In this document: piece after piece, positions 1 to 11,233 of the stretch
How the letters are laid out: each line of letters starts with the position of its first letter
Numbering within the stretch: the first letter of the stretch is position 1
From: Gambelia wislizenii
Lineage: Eukaryota; Chordata; Lepidosauria; Squamata; Crotaphytidae
Direction: 5' to 3'
NCBI GenBank assembly: GCA_030847615.1
Contig: JAUMIR010000001.1
Coordinates: forward strand, 250,483,187 to 250,547,186
Length of the DNA stretch: 64,000 bases
Program-made: the position numbers and the translations under genes
Notes under the pieces: model-generated
Databases searched by the model: none
Told to the model about the DNA's origin: nothing
The model's input: only the letters and a program-made list of their open reading frames with translations

Positions 1-310
1 AAATCCGGAAGGAGCCGTTGGGAGAGGAACGCAGCTGCTCCGTGGCAGGGGGTAGTTTCTGATGCCGCCGTCCCTCTCGCATTACCCTCTGTGTTCCTTC
101 CGTGTCGCATGGAAGGAAAAGGTGCCAGTTTTTATTCACGAAGAACTTCTGTGAATAAAAAGTGGTGCCTTTTCCTTCCATGTGACATGGAAGGAACACG
201 GAGGGTAATGCGAGAGGGATGGCGTTGTCAGAAACTGCCCCCTGCCACAGAGCAGCTGCGTTCCTCTCCTGACAGCTTCTTCTGGATTTAAGGTTCGTCT
301 GAAAAAGTCC
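1..310. mobile_element. Foldback (palindromic) MITE, left end cut by window
   Basis: The two halves are inverted copies of each other and meet near 129-163, where TTTTTATTCAC is followed after a short loop by its complement. The right end reads CTGAAAAAGTCC and is followed by TAA. The same terminus occurs at five other places in the window. Everything between the termini is stem. I infer a non-autonomous DNA transposon of the GGACTTTNTCAGA-ended family. Its left end lies before base 1, so its duplication cannot be checked. Confidence 0.75.
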
Positions 311-529
311 TAACATGGCTACTTCTCAGAAAATTAAGAATGGATATGTAAGACTTTTATGCTGAGCATATTTATGCTCTCTCTCCTTTTTATTTTACTT
401 TTTATTTTTTTATTTTTTTCTGTTCCCTGTTGGTTTCTCTGGGCATTAAGCCTTAATAGGATTACATTGGAAATGTGCTATTGCATAATTTCCCTTGTTA
501 ATAGTTTGGTTGTTTTTGTTTTTTTAAAA
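311..529. other. A/T-rich spacer, nothing recognised
   Basis: This stretch is rich in T runs and has no readable coding or repeat signature. Confidence 0.5.
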
Positions 530-857
530 ACAGTATGACCCCTGTATCCATAGGGGATACATTCCCAGGCTTACTATGGATACGGGAAACTGTGGATAAT
601 AGTGAACTCTATGAAAATGAATTAGATCCGGCTCAAGGATACCATAGAGATGCACTGGAGGATCTAGAAGATGCCTATAGAGAGCACCTCTCTAGGCATC
701 TCCTAGGTCCTCCAGTGCATCTATATGGTCAGCTTGGAAGCATATCATAGAATCACACTGGAGCACCTAGAAGATGCCGAGAGAGACCATATTTTTTGGA
801 CATGTAAGTGAATCCACAGATATGGGTCCCAGGGATACGAGGGTCGCACTGTAATGT
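530..857. mobile_element. Tc1/mariner (pogo-like) MITE with internal hairpin
   Basis: Its ends are imperfect inverted repeats: CAGTATGACCCCTGTATCC on the left, and CCCAGGGATACGAGGGTCGC then ACTGTA on the right. These 'cagt-gaccc-gtatcc' termini are typical of pogo/Tigger-type elements. A strong hairpin sits at about 643-722 (GATGCACTGGAGGA pairing with TCCTCCAGTGCATC). A relative lies at 57187-57451 with the same termini and the same hairpin phrase. It is non-coding; the short open frame inside only follows the hairpin. Confidence 0.65.
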
Positions 858-1410
858 TTTTTTTTTTTTTAAAAAAAGAGCACGGTGGAGAATAAACACA
901 CATCAGTTCTGTTGGGAATTCCTGAGAACCTGGTGTCCTCCCAGCCCAGCCATTGGAAATGGATTGGGATTTCCCTGCTGGAGATTCCTGTGGAATCTCT
1001 AGCAATGAAACCATGCCTAGACTGCACCCACTATGCTCCCAATATTGCAAGGAAGCAGAACAAAATATTTGCACCCAAACTAGTTGCTAAACTATAGCAT
1101 GATAAGGAATCACTAATGGATTATTTTGAGTAGGAAAAGAAGCCATTTCCAAATGACCCAACAATGGGATGACACGGTAGAGCACCTGGAAAGCCATGAT
1201 GTTTTGCTATAAGCTCCAGGCAAAGATGGGACTAATCCAGTGCAATTGCAGTATAACAGCGTGTGATAAGCTGAAGCAGACAATTTTGGTCAAAGAATAA
1301 GTAGTCTGTTTTTTTTGCGTGAAGTCACTATTGCATAACAGCACCCCAATTCATTTGTTCTACCAAAATCATCACTCAAGCTTTTTTTCACCTCTGCTTC
1401 TTCCTTCCTT
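858..1410. other. No gene or clear repeat recognised
   Basis: This is ordinary A/T-rich sequence. It has a T/A run at about 858-877 and no recognisable coding or repeat structure. Confidence 0.5.
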
Positions 1411-1414
1411 ATGG

Positions 1415-1628
1415 GTCTCTTTCATTCTGTGTGTGTGTCTCCAAATTGCCTGTTGACTTCTGGTGACCCCGTGAAATTCATAGGGTTTTCTTAAGTAAGG
1501 AATACTCAGAGGTGGTTTTTCCAGTTCCTTCCTCGGAAATATAGCCTACAGCACCTGGTATTCATTGGCAGTCTCCTATCCAAGTACTAAGCAGGCCCTT
1601 TCAAGATCAGACAGGATCTGGTGCCTTT
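1415..1628 (-). repeat. 5S-rRNA-derived SINE
   Basis: Read on the minus strand, the head resembles the 5S rRNA internal promoter region (TACTTGGATAGGAGACTGCC near 1570). The body is the shared SINE body ending in CCCTATGAATTTCACGGGG. The same arrangement appears at 8368, 18120 and 20617. Such SINEs are pol III transcripts mobilised by a LINE; the 5S-headed Sauria type is known from lizards. This copy is damaged in the promoter. Confidence 0.75.
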
Positions 1629-1844
1629 AGGGTATTTTGGCTGTGTTTTCATTCTAGAATATCTCATACTAAAAGAAAGTCATGACATTTCACTGCCTAA
1701 TGAATCCTACAAATATTTGGCTGGTGCCAAAGGAGCGCTAATATTGAAAATGGCAAAGGCACTGGCAGCTTGCCCTGCAGAATTTTGCAGGGAGGAGAAT
1801 CAGGCATGCAGAAGAGATTGCGCAGAAGAAGAGATGTCTAGCTT

Positions 1845-2078
1845 AAATGTGTGTGTGTTGTGTGCCTTCAAGTCATTTCCGACTTATGGTGACCCTAAGG
1901 CTATCACAAGGTTTTCTTGGCAAGATTTGTTCAGGGAGGGTTTACCATTGCCTTCCTTTGAAGCTGAGAGAATGCGACTTGCCCCAAAGTCACCAAGTGG
2001 ATTTCCATAACTGAGTGGGGATTTGAAACCTGGTCTCCAGATTTGTTGTCCAATGTTCAATCCACTAGACCACGCTTA
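1845..2078 (-). repeat. tRNA-derived SINE
   Basis: On the minus strand it carries a degenerate pol III B-box region (near 2020-2045) and the body phrase CTTGGGGCAAGTCGCA. It ends in a tail complementary to GCCTTCAAGTCATTTCCGAC. The same tail phrase is found in the other tRNA-type SINEs of the window and resembles BovB-partnered SINEs of squamates. Confidence 0.75.
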
Positions 2079-2084
2079 AATAGT

Positions 2085-3555
2085 ATTGGCTTTATCAATG
2101 GCATTTTCATAAAAGCTCAAGTGATTTTTTTTTTTGCTTCATTTGGTTTGTAGGAAACCTACATCAGGCAAAATGGGCAAGTGAGTTACAAATACCTCCC
2201 TTTAATTTTAACTTCCAAATTAACAGCAATCAAGCGTTCATGTCAAGAAAGCAAGAGACAATCAATGGCACCTTTAAGCTTCACATAAGAAAACAGTGAT
2301 GCAGTTGGCTTGCCCAGCTGTGAAGATGGGCTTTAACTGGGTTAGCGTTTGAAAAGGATAATAGGAGGATAATTACATTCAGAGGAAGTTAGTAATACCA
2401 TTAATTAGATTAAAGTTTGTGGGGGGATGGGAAAACGTGCCAGCAAAACCAGATGGAATGGCCCAGTAAGTGCAAAGAAGGAGCAATGTATCATCTGGGC
2501 ATCCCTCCAAATATCCCATCTTGAGAGGGGTATCCAGTAGGAAGCCCCAGAGTCGGTAGCTATGGTTGCCTTTCTTCAGAGATAGGACAAAGACCCACCT
2601 GAGTACCAACCATTTCCAGCCTGCCAAATTATTTTTTAGTGGGCAGTCTTTTGAAGGACACTCCAGGAGAGTTTAGGATTCAAGGAGTACAAAGTCCTCT
2701 CCTCTCATCATCCTCATTACTATGTGAGACCACATATAATGACTCTGCTATCCGCCTAAGTGGCTACAACCAAATGGGAACTGTGTGGCACTGGCGAGGG
2801 GTCCCTCAAGGTCCTTGGGTCCCAGAAACCACCCTATAGCTCCACAAGCCCCCCTTCAAATTTAAGGGAAAAAAATCATTTGAAAAAATGTGGGGGGGGG
2901 TTTCAGCCAAAAATTGACCCTGCCCCTCCCTTTTGCCCCCAAATGATGTTTTGGAGATTCCCCACTCCAAAATAGCAGAAAAGGCCCCCCAAAGGTACTG
3001 TTTCGGTACTATTCCTCCTACCTCCCATCTGTCAGGCGCCACCCTTAAGCTTGTGGACTCTGTCCTCCAACCCCTTCAAGTCTTAGGATTTATGTACCGG
3101 AGACAGCATGAACACTGCCTGATAAAAAAACATCTTATCTCAACAGGGTTATAGTAAGACATGCTGGGATTAAAAAACATTTTATCTACAGAACATTTTA
3201 TTAATTGTTTTAAACAAAATTAACACAGCAAAATGGATAGCAGCCCATGTTTGACTAGCAAGCCTGTTTTGGGTGTGGCAGTTCTCAGGTTGCTTGAGAA
3301 ACTAGTGCCTCTTAATTGTCTTTTAAAAAAGACCCTAAGAAATGGGAAGCAAATTGTCTTCCCCCACCACGAATGGTCTTACTCCAATAAAAAATTCCCT
3401 AAAAAAAAAAATTCCCCACCACGAATGGAAAGGCATGGAACAGAAAGAGGTCCCTGTGCCCATTCACTCACGACTGGTAATAAGAATAGTGATAAAGTTA
3501 TATTTATTGATAAGCAAAAACAATTTAGCAAACTGGCTGTACAATACTTTCACAC
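2085..3555. other. No gene recognised
   Basis: I see no coding pattern. Short open frames around 2379-2627 and 2806-3154 have no recognisable motif. A G run occurs at about 2891-2900, and an A/C-rich duplication (CCACCACGAATGG twice) at about 3363-3428. Confidence 0.5.
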
Positions 3556-3558
3556 ATG

Positions 3559-3559
3559 C

Positions 3560-3594
<35 letters not shown>

Positions 3595-3624
3595 GGGGGG
3601 GGGGGAGAGAGAGAGAGAGAGAGA
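3559..3624. repeat. (GA)n microsatellite
   Basis: Nearly pure GA dinucleotides interrupted by a run of about eleven G. It explains the Arg-Glu repeat frames that cross it. Confidence 0.95.
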
Positions 3625-3904
3625 CTACATATATATTGTACATTACTGCATGGTTATTTCATGTTCTGCGAATTTGCACTGAATTCTTGTACATTCATTC
3701 ATTTATTTGTTGTATTCATATCTTTCCTTTTAAATCCAAGGATTTAAATCCCTGGAGCTCAAGGTCACATTCATGGTCCACTTCCCTATTTTTATCCTGA
3801 TAATAACCCTGTGAGGTAAGTTAGATTGACAGGAACTGAGTGGCCAAAGGTTACAAAGTGATCTTCATGGTCTAGTATCTCCCCCTTTCCCTGGTGGCTT
3901 CCAC

Positions 3905-4075
3905 ATCAGTGGGGCAATTTATTTGGGTTTTTAGCTATCCAAGGTACTGAACTTTATCCCCAAATAGGTCCAGTACTTTACCTCCTTTAAAGCTTGTATT
4001 AAAATCTGGGGCAGATTCACTGCCCACTGAGATGGAAACCAGCAGCCACCACTGCTGTCTCCCCAGTCCTGTAAA
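3905..4075 (-). repeat. Dispersed repeat fragment (unnamed family)
   Basis: It shares phrases with 5340-5545, 25150-25300, 38240-38330 and 38465-38560. On the minus strand all read as 'CAGTGAATCTGC..CTCTGGGTTTTA..AACTTTAAAGGAGG..CCTTGG'. I do not recognise the family; no coding is apparent. Confidence 0.4.
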
Positions 4076-4467
4076 CCAGGGTGGGTACAGTGTGGCCCAT
4101 GGGGTGAAAACTGGCACAAAGCCCCCATTAATGTGTCGGCTTCCTCCCTCCAAAACATGAAAAGACAAACCATGTCTGAAAATTAGCCAGAATGGCAGCT
4201 GGGAGTGACATTTCACCACTTCCATTGCACCAAAATGTGCTGGTGTGGACCCTTTGCAGATGCTGGAGGGGGGATGGCCTCCACCACCTGAACAGGTACC
4301 CACCCCTGTTGTAAACAATGTAACATGCTGTCTCTCTTCATTTATATAATAAATTAGCACAAATATGAATGATAACAACTATATAATAAAAGATATAGCT
4401 GCTTTTATTACATGCTTATACTACCCAGATTGTAGCCAATTTGAATATGAGGTTTCGTACATTTAGC

Positions 4468-4655
4468 GTTAGGGGGCTATAGCTCAATGCACTACATAGA
4501 GAAGGCCCCCAATCCAGTCCCTGATGTCTTCGGCCAGGGCTGGAAAAGACCTCTGCCTAGAACCCTGGAGAGATGCTGCCTGTCAGTGTAGACAATATTG
4601 AACTAGATAGATCAGTATGATCTGATGCCACATAAATCAGCTTCTTTCCTACTGA
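4468..4655 (+). repeat. tRNA-derived SINE, second type
   Basis: It starts with a degenerate tRNA-like head (GGGGCTATAGCTCAATGCA) and continues with 'CCCTGGAGAGATGCTGCCTG' and 'GACAATATTGAACTAGAT'. A minus-strand copy lies at 50188-50360. The order of head and body matches a common squamate SINE; I give no formal name. Confidence 0.65.
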
Positions 4656-5006
4656 GCCTACAAAGAGGTATTAGGCCAGATGATTGAGAAATTACAACCC
4701 ATGTTAACTGGATTGATTTCCTGAAGCTGTCTGTTTTCAGTTCTTCGTAATATAATCTCAAACTTCCCTATTCTTGAGCAGTATTTTCCATAATGGCCAG
4801 CCTGCCCTAGAACTTTTAACATGGGCTGGGGAATCCTCAAATGCTAAGGGAGGGGGGTTCTATACAGGACAACAACGAGGACTCCTTTTCCCTTACCACC
4901 AAGCCTCAGCAAGTCTTGTTAGTAGGGCCAGCCCTCCTATTAGGCAGAGTGAGGTGGCAGCCTCAGGCAGTACATTTTTTATGTTGCCATATAGGCAAGA
5001 CATTAG

Positions 5007-5135
5007 AATCATAGAATCATAGAATTGTAGAGTTGGAAGAGACCACAAGGGCCATCCAGTCCAACCTCCTGCCACGCAGGAAATCATGATCAAAGCATCC
5101 CTGACAGATGGCCATCCAGCCTCTGTTTAAAACCC
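5007..5135 (-). repeat. CR1 LINE 3' end
   Basis: It begins with repeats of the octamer ATAGAATC, the tail of CR1 elements read backwards, then GTTGGAAGAGACCACAAGGG and CCATCCAGTCCAACC. Only the 3' untranslated end is present, which is usual for CR1. Confidence 0.85.
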
Positions 5136-5339
5136 ACTAGGCTAGAGAATGCTGGGAAAGGAACAATGCAACCAGACCTTGAGAAGGGTGCTGGCAGGGG
5201 GATTCTGAGAGGTGTAATCCAAAAGTAAGTTTTTAAACTGTATTATCTTGGTATAATCATGCTGGGAAATGTGGAGTGGGTAACCAGGATTTTCTGGCTC
5301 AGTTACCAAAATAACTTGGCTACTATGGACTGTGATTTG

Positions 5340-5545
5340 TTGGGAAGCAGTGGAGGCTGGTGGTTCCAATGTCAGTTGGGAAGGGAATCCATTTTGGCTT
5401 TCACTTTGAACTTTACAGGCTATCCAAAATTCTGAACCTTCTTCCCAAACCAGGTTCAGCACCTTGGACTGCTTGTTAAAGTTCAGACTAAACCCTGGAG
5501 CAAACACCCCACTTCCACTGATATCGGACTCACCAGCCTTCACTG
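5340..5545 (-). repeat. Dispersed repeat fragment (unnamed family)
   Basis: Related to 3905-4075: it has the same series of phrases around 'TTAAAGTTCAGACTAAACCC' and 'ACTGATATCGGACTCACCAG'. Open frames over it have no recognisable motif. Confidence 0.4.
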
Positions 5546-5559
5546 TTGGGAAGGACTAG

Positions 5560-6230
5560 GATGCCTGGGTGTCAGGCAACAAAAAATATCTTGGGTCAGC
5601 CCTTGTTAGGATTAATGGTGTTAATGGAGAATGTTTCCCCTTAACAGCCCACCCTATAATGGAGGACATTATTGGTGGGCCACCTGTCTTTGAAGACAAC
5701 TGTCTTCTTGTTTTCGCAGAACAGAACTTGAAAATTAGGGCTGTAGCACAAATGAAGGTTAGGGGGAAAATAAGACAGAACATTTCCCTTGAAATCTTTT
5801 TTGAGAGTGGGGAGGGGAGCTGTCATTATAAATGCCTTCCCCACAAGGTTAGAGGAATACAGAATGACCATAACAGTGCATGTGTAATTTACATGAATAC
5901 CAGAAAATTCAATATGATTAGTGGTATCACAACAAACACAGCATGACTATAGTACACTTCCCGTCACTGTAATTATCTTCTAAAACTTTTAACGGGAATG
6001 CTGATTGCTATTCACTTGCTTATTCACTCCCAGAAAGTAGAATAATGAACAGATGCCAAGAGTCAAATATTGACTGCAGAAGGCCTGCATTTGTTGCAGA
6101 GCTGAGAAATGAACAAGAGGTTGAACAAGGAAGGACAGCCTCTCTAAGAAACTAAATTAGAAACCATTACCAAAACTGGCTCAGTTAAAGAAGCATATTG
6201 TGATAGGTTGTATGTGTGTATGCATGCATG
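5560..6230. other. No gene recognised
   Basis: A 125-codon open frame covers 5569-5946 on plus, but it has no motif I recognise and no neighbouring gene structure. I treat the stretch as non-coding or too degraded to name. Confidence 0.4.
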
Positions 6231-6235
6231 CGCGT

Positions 6236-6277
6236 GAGAGAGAGAGAAAGAGAAAGAGAGAGAGACAGAGAGAGGAG
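6236..6277. repeat. (GA)n microsatellite
   Basis: Imperfect GAGAGA/GAAAGA tract. Confidence 0.9.
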
Positions 6278-6597
6278 CTTGGGAGAGACAAAACTAATTT
6301 TCTGAATTATTACTCTTTAGTACGCTGTCTTAATGGCATCCCACATCATTTTGCAGTATTCAGAAGGAGGGGGCCAAAACCGTCATAAATGCGAAGGGAA
6401 AGTCTTTGCAGTTTTTCCTGGCATTTTTAAAAAGCTCTGTGGAGAATGTGTATTCCTGCTCGTTGGGACAAGCTATTCAGTTTGAATTGCTTTCCTATAA
6501 GAGAGGAAGTGCAAGCTGATTGGCTGAATGAGCATGGGGGTGGGGCTTGCTAACAGGGCAAGCGCCCACTGCCGCCATGTTGGATTTTCACCTAAGT

Positions 6598-7965
6598 TAT
6601 TCTCTCTGGCTTCTCTTCGCAAATGAAGATTCAGGAAGGACACATCCCGCGCTTTCTGCAAGCGCGCTGATGACTAAAAAGGCCACTCCAAGATAAACAA
6701 GTCTGGTTGCAGAAAGCACAGCAGAAGGTTTCCTTGGGTGATGTTTCCAGGTTGTGATTTTTTCTGCGTTGTCGTTTCTCTTCAAAGACTTGTTCGGCGT
6801 GAGTTCTCAAATAAGGCTGCAGCATTGTGGATAGTGCGTCTCCATGCCTTCCCATGTGAGGCCAGGGCGGACCATTGTTGGTGATCAATTTGGCTGAGCC
6901 TGAGATGTTGTTTCAGGGAGTCCTTGTATCGCTTTTTTGGAGCGCCCCTCTTATGCTGACCTGTGGCGAGTTCACCGTAGAATACTATTTTGGGGAGGCA
7001 ATGGTCCTCCATCCTAGAAACATGCCCTGCCCGGCGCAGCTGTGTTCTCAATATCATGGCCTCAATGCTGGTGATCTCTGCTTGCTCAAGGACAGCAACA
7101 TTCATCACATAGTCAGTCCAGTGTATATTTAGGATTGTGCATAAACAGTGCTGATGGAAGCGTTCGAGGAGTCGGTGGTGGTGGCGATAGGTGACCCATG
7201 TTTCAGACCCATAAATGAGAATGGACAGTACAATGGCTCTATACACACTGATTTTTGTGCTTTGCCTCAGGTGTTTATTACTCCAGACTCTTTTGTAAAG
7301 TCTTCCAAATGCGCTATGTGCCTTTGCTAATCTGTGATAGATCTCTTTGTCAATCTTGGCATCTGAGGAGATGATGCTTCCCAGGTAGGTGAATTGCTGA
7401 ACGGACTTAAGCACAGATTTGTCTATGGCAATGTGGGGATGGTGGTGTTCGTCCTGTGGTGCAGGCTGGTAAAGAACTTCCATTTTCTTCAGGTTGACTT
7501 CCAGCCCAAACAGCTCTGCAGCTGTTGCAAACCAGGATGTTAGGCGCTGCAGAGGTGCTTCTGTGTGGGCAACAAGGGCAGCATCATCAGCGAAGAGCAG
7601 CTCACGGACTAGATAGTTCAGAGTCTTAGTGCGAGCCCTCAGACGGCTTAAGTTAAACAAGCCGCCATCAGTACGGTAACGTATATAGATGCCGTTGTCT
7701 TCTTCGAGCTCTGCCGTAGCCCTTTGGAGCATCATGCTGAAGAAGACTGTAAATAAAGTTGGCGCAAGAACACAACCTTGCTTCACTCCATTAGTTATTA
7801 GAAAGGGCTCTGAAAGAGCATCGCCATATCTGACTTGACCACACTGGTCCTCGTGTAGCAAGATAATCATTTTAAGGAATTTGGAGGGACATCCTAGTCT
7901 TTCCAGGATCTGCCACAGACCTTTCCTACTCACGATTGCTGAGATGATAAAATGGGGTGTTTTTT
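6598..7965 (-). pseudogene. LINE reverse transcriptase, 5'-truncated
   Basis: A minus-strand frame (7950 to 6782) encodes the C-terminal part of a non-LTR retrotransposon reverse transcriptase. Visible in order are TNGVKQGCVLAPTLF (RT motif), LLFADDAALVAH (the FADD catalytic motif), FTYLGSIIS, YGSETW and LRRAGHVSRMEDHCLPKIV. After a frameshift in the 6782-6888 overlap, a zinc-knuckle-like end follows (CAFCNQTC then HQRAC). The endonuclease half is missing, so it is 5'-truncated and dead. The 3' end reads GAAGCCAGAGAG, as does the copy at 28013-28500. The clade is uncertain; the domain order fits LINEs common in fish and reptiles. The enzyme family makes cDNA from its own RNA at the target site. 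Confidence 0.85.
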
Positions 7966-7967
7966 CT

Positions 7968-8000
7968 GTATGTGTGTGTGTGCGTGCGTGCACGTGCAAC
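7968..8000. repeat. (TG)n/(CGTG)n microsatellite
   Basis: TGTGTGTGTG followed by GCGTGCGTGCACGTGC, at the junction of the LINE and the split MITE. Confidence 0.85.
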
Positions 8001-8367
8001 GGTGAAATAATGCTTATGTGCATTGTGGAAATATGCTTTTTTAAAAAAAGTTCAGTGGTGACAGATTAAAAAACATGAGTAATTCACTCTTAGAGGGCAT
8101 GCAAAGTTTATGGGGGCTGTAAAACCATTAAGACAAGTTGCAGCTGGTACAAATTCTCTTTACTGTGGATCACTCCAGTTTTTTTGAAGCTCGTATAGAT
8201 AGCCCCTTAATTTGTCTCCATGTGGGAATTTAAAAAGAAAAACAAAATTAATTGTCAGATTCATTAGTAAATAAAATACAGCAACCCAGTAGCTGGAGAG
8301 GAAGGTTTAAACCTTCCAATGCACATATGATACTCCTAAAATGGATTGGCCCCCACATGGTTTTGTG

Positions 8368-8600
8368 CGTGCGTGTGTATGCCTTCAAGTCGCCAGTCCA
8401 TGTATGGCAATCCTATGAATTTCATAGGGTTTTCTGAGGCAAGGAACACTCAGAGGTGGCTTTGCCAGTTCCTTCCTCTGAAATATAGCCCATAATCCCT
8501 GGTATTTCTTGTCAGTCTTCCATCCAAGTACCAACAAGGACTGCCCCTACTTAGCATCCAAGACCAGATGGGGTCTTTAGGGTATTTTTGCCCTCTCACA
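8368..8600 (-). repeat. 5S-rRNA-derived SINE
   Basis: Minus-strand copy. The tail side starts GCCTTCAAGTCGCCAGTCC, the body has CATAGGGTTTTCTGAGGCAA, and the 5S-like part has TTGGTACTTGGATGGAAGAC. About the same length as the copies at 18120 and 20617. Confidence 0.8.
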
Positions 8601-8604
8601 CAGA

Positions 8605-9565
8605 GAGTAGAAAAGAAACTCAAGTTTAGCTGCATGCTATGCATTTTGATTTGTTAACTCCGAGTTTAATTAAGGCTGTAAGATGCTGTTGCTAACTGCA
8701 CAGGAAGATTTACAAATTAACAGTGTATACATTGCTTTATAGTGTTCAAAGTGATTTTCTTGGTAGCCATGTGATTTCTTGGTGACTTTTCTTGGTGATT
8801 TTCTTGGGCTTGGACAATGGGGAAAAGGACAAGAGGCAGAGCTAAATGTAATTCACACGTCCTCCCCCAACTCCCCCCACCCTTCTGCTTAAATGTAGTT
8901 GGGTAGATGTGCTATTCTGTCTGCTCTGCTCACCTATAGGCACCATTTGGCTTCTCCTTTCCCTAAACTGCCTTGAGAAATTTGTAACTGTAAAAACTGG
9001 TGCCTGAGTTTGCTTGTTTCCTCATTCCTCTCCATTCCTTTTTCCTTTAATGTCATGATCTTTGAGATAATAAACTTGATTTGTAAGCCACCCTAGCACC
9101 CTTTTTTTGGTGCAAAATGCCTCCAATAAATAGGCAAACAATGCAACAACTTGCTACCTTACGCTCTGCATACTCTTGTCGGTAACCCTTACAGGAACCC
9201 TTGTATCTTTAGTCCCATACTGCATATGATGCTGCATAGGAATTTATTGCCAGAAGCCAGTTCTCTTTCTCTGATTTTCAGTTTTTAAAAATCTCAACTT
9301 TTCCCTGTCCCAAATATGACGAAACTGGATAATTTTGGGACTTCCTCCCGAAATGAACTAAAATGAATTTCTTTCCCATTCCTACCAATCAAATTCAAGA
9401 GTTACAGCTATTCCCAGTATGGAAAGGGCCATATTGTACCTGACTGGAGTGTCTGCCATATGGCTGTTAAAGCAAGGAGCTTCTACGTGGTGGTGGTGAG
9501 TGGCAATTCAGGGGAACAGATATGGAGGGCATGAAGGTGCTGCCCCGCAAATGAGAACTCTGCCC
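8605..9565. other. No gene recognised
   Basis: Phrases TTTCTTGGTGA are repeated at about 8757-8806. No coding or known repeat pattern otherwise. Confidence 0.5.
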
Positions 9566-9568
9566 CAT

Positions 9569-9783
9569 AAAATTTTCCTCCATTTTCCCACATTTCTAGC
9601 ATTGCAGAGGGTGAGACACTGAAGAATCATTTACACCCCGAACAGTTCTATTTGCTGTGCTTGCATCCCTTTCATTACTTTGCCTCTCCCTTTTCCTTGG
9701 CTGCATAAATTCTGTTTCTAAATGCGCAATTTAAGTTTTAACTTACTGTGATGCAAGAAATTTGGGGACTGAAGGAAAATGTC
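9569..9783. mobile_element. Small MITE (family C)
   Basis: The ends are inverted: AAATTTTCCTCCATTTTCCC with TTTCTAGCATTGC on the left, and GCAAGAAATTTGGGG then GAAGGAAAATG on the right. Copies with the same ends and the phrases 'GTGAGACACTGAA' and 'TTTGCTGTG.TTGCAT' lie at 21099-21300 and, in opposite orientation, 40112-40342. Non-coding. Confidence 0.65.
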
Positions 9784-10039
9784 ATGCAGGGCCAGAATTC
9801 TTATTTGGCACAGGCAATGCCCGCATTCCCCCTCTCCTGGAGCTACACTCTGGAGCAATCTTGATTCAGCACGAGGTTGAAAGACAGGGATTCAGCCAAG
9901 AGCTAAGTATGCAAAGCCCTGGGCTCTGTCCATTTTTGTTTCGTCAACATTTGGATTTTTTAAAATCTAAAATGCTTTCCATCCTGAATACTAATAAATT
10001 TGCAAATCTGATAAGTTCTTATCAAAATCAAGCTCAGGC

Positions 10040-10435
10040 AAATTCTCATCCAACATCGCATAGGAAATTCAAAAATAAAATACAAAAAGTTACAAAAAGC
10101 ACATATACACACACTTTAAAACTTCCAAGTAAACCAGGGAAGGTTTTAAAAACTGCATCACTTACCTAGATACCGCGATCTCACCCAGAACTGTTCACGC
10201 CATACCGGCCATTGATGTTGCATTTATGTGAGTTAAATGGCCCAAAGTTCCACACGCTGGCAATGCCGGCACCAAAACGGGATGGGTGATCCATTCACAA
10301 CTCAGCCTGTTAATAAAAAGAAACACCAGAATAATGACAGTGGGATGCAAAAGGATGACGTAGTGCGATATTGGCATCCTTTTGTGTTCCACTGTCATTA
10401 TTCTGGCACCACATTAGCTGCATCTGATAATCTCC
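10040..10435 (-). mobile_element. MITE of the GGACTTT-ended family B, end-truncated
   Basis: On minus this follows the same order as 17485-18044 and 61075-61604. It has a CATCTGATAA-type terminus at the right, a GC-rich stem-loop (10328-10415, CCAGAATAATGACAGTGG pairing with CCACTGTCATTATTCTGG), TTTTTATTAACAGG, GGCATTGCCAGCG, GAACAGTTCTGGGTGAGATC, and AAATTCAAAAATAA at the far side. The left terminus is not recognisable. Non-coding. Confidence 0.6.
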
Positions 10436-10439
10436 ATAG

Positions 10440-11230
10440 TCCAAAATATCTAGCAATCCATTTTCTCTCCCTCTGTGGCACCACTGCTAAAGATAGAGGG
10501 AAAAAAAAAAAAGAGAGAGAGAGCTTTATAATAGAGGTTCATACTTCTCAGGTGAGGAAAGGGCAGGCCTTCAAGAGAAGTGGATTTGCTGAACACACAC
10601 CAGCCCTGGAAATTGTAACAGTAAGTCAGTTCAAGTTGCAGTTTTCAGTCCACTTTTCAACATGTCTCTGAGGAAATCCTGTTGTGTGTGTGTTTGTCAG
10701 GTGTGTGTGTAGGTTTGTTGTAGAATATGCATTCCCCTTAACCAATCTCCTTTTGTGTCCCAGGCTCCCAATTCTGATTAGAATGTGTGTGTAGAAGCTT
10801 GCTTTTCAGTGCACTGCTATCACTGTTGGGATAAACATTTTCAAAATTGGGTAGCATTCACTGCTAATGCAAAAAAAAAAAAAAGCATTTATGAGTGGGG
10901 CAGTGAAATGGGGAAGCATGATAAAGATGATTGTCTTAACCTTGTAGGAATATCTGGTATCTGTATCAAGCAGGATATTGAAGCAGGCACAGTATAATAT
11001 GAGCTTGTGGTAGAAACAGGAGTAATTATTTGGGATACTCTTGTAAGATTAAAAAAAACGGGGGGGTAGCCTTACATTTGTTGTGTTGAAAATCTATCTT
11101 GGGACAGGAGAGGAGACAGACAAAAGAAGTTGACCAGAACTTGGTTACAAGAGCTCCGAAAAGATTGGCTCTCATGTGTGGGGGTAAGCTAGCAGCCACT
11201 ACTGGGGATGGAGCTCCATGGATGCTCCCA
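10440..11230. other. No gene recognised
   Basis: Contains A/GA runs at about 10500-10532, a GTGTGT-rich patch at 10684-10717 and an A run at 10871-10884. No coding signal. Confidence 0.5.
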
Positions 11231-11233
11231 TCT

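Larger units (their letters stand above)
6283..8208 (-). mobile_element. Long MITE (family A) split by a LINE
   Basis: The outer pieces 6283-6597 and 8003-8208 match, on the minus strand, the two ends of the elements at 33760-34771 and 35270-35938. Shared phrases include CTATCTATACGAGC at the end, GGTGAAAATCCA, CAGCTTGCAC and TGATGTGGGATGCC. The middle (about 6598-7965) is an unrelated LINE that inserted into it. A GT microsatellite lies at the inner junction. This is a DNA element with GGGNNTGTCTATAC-like ends and no coding capacity of its own. Confidence 0.65.

Noticed and set aside
3233..3800. Overlapping frames with long Arg-Glu runs
   Set aside because: They only read the GA microsatellite at 3559-3624.
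5569..5946. 125-codon plus-strand frame as a gene
   Set aside because: No recognised motif, no neighbouring exon-like structure; kept only as an unresolved stretch.
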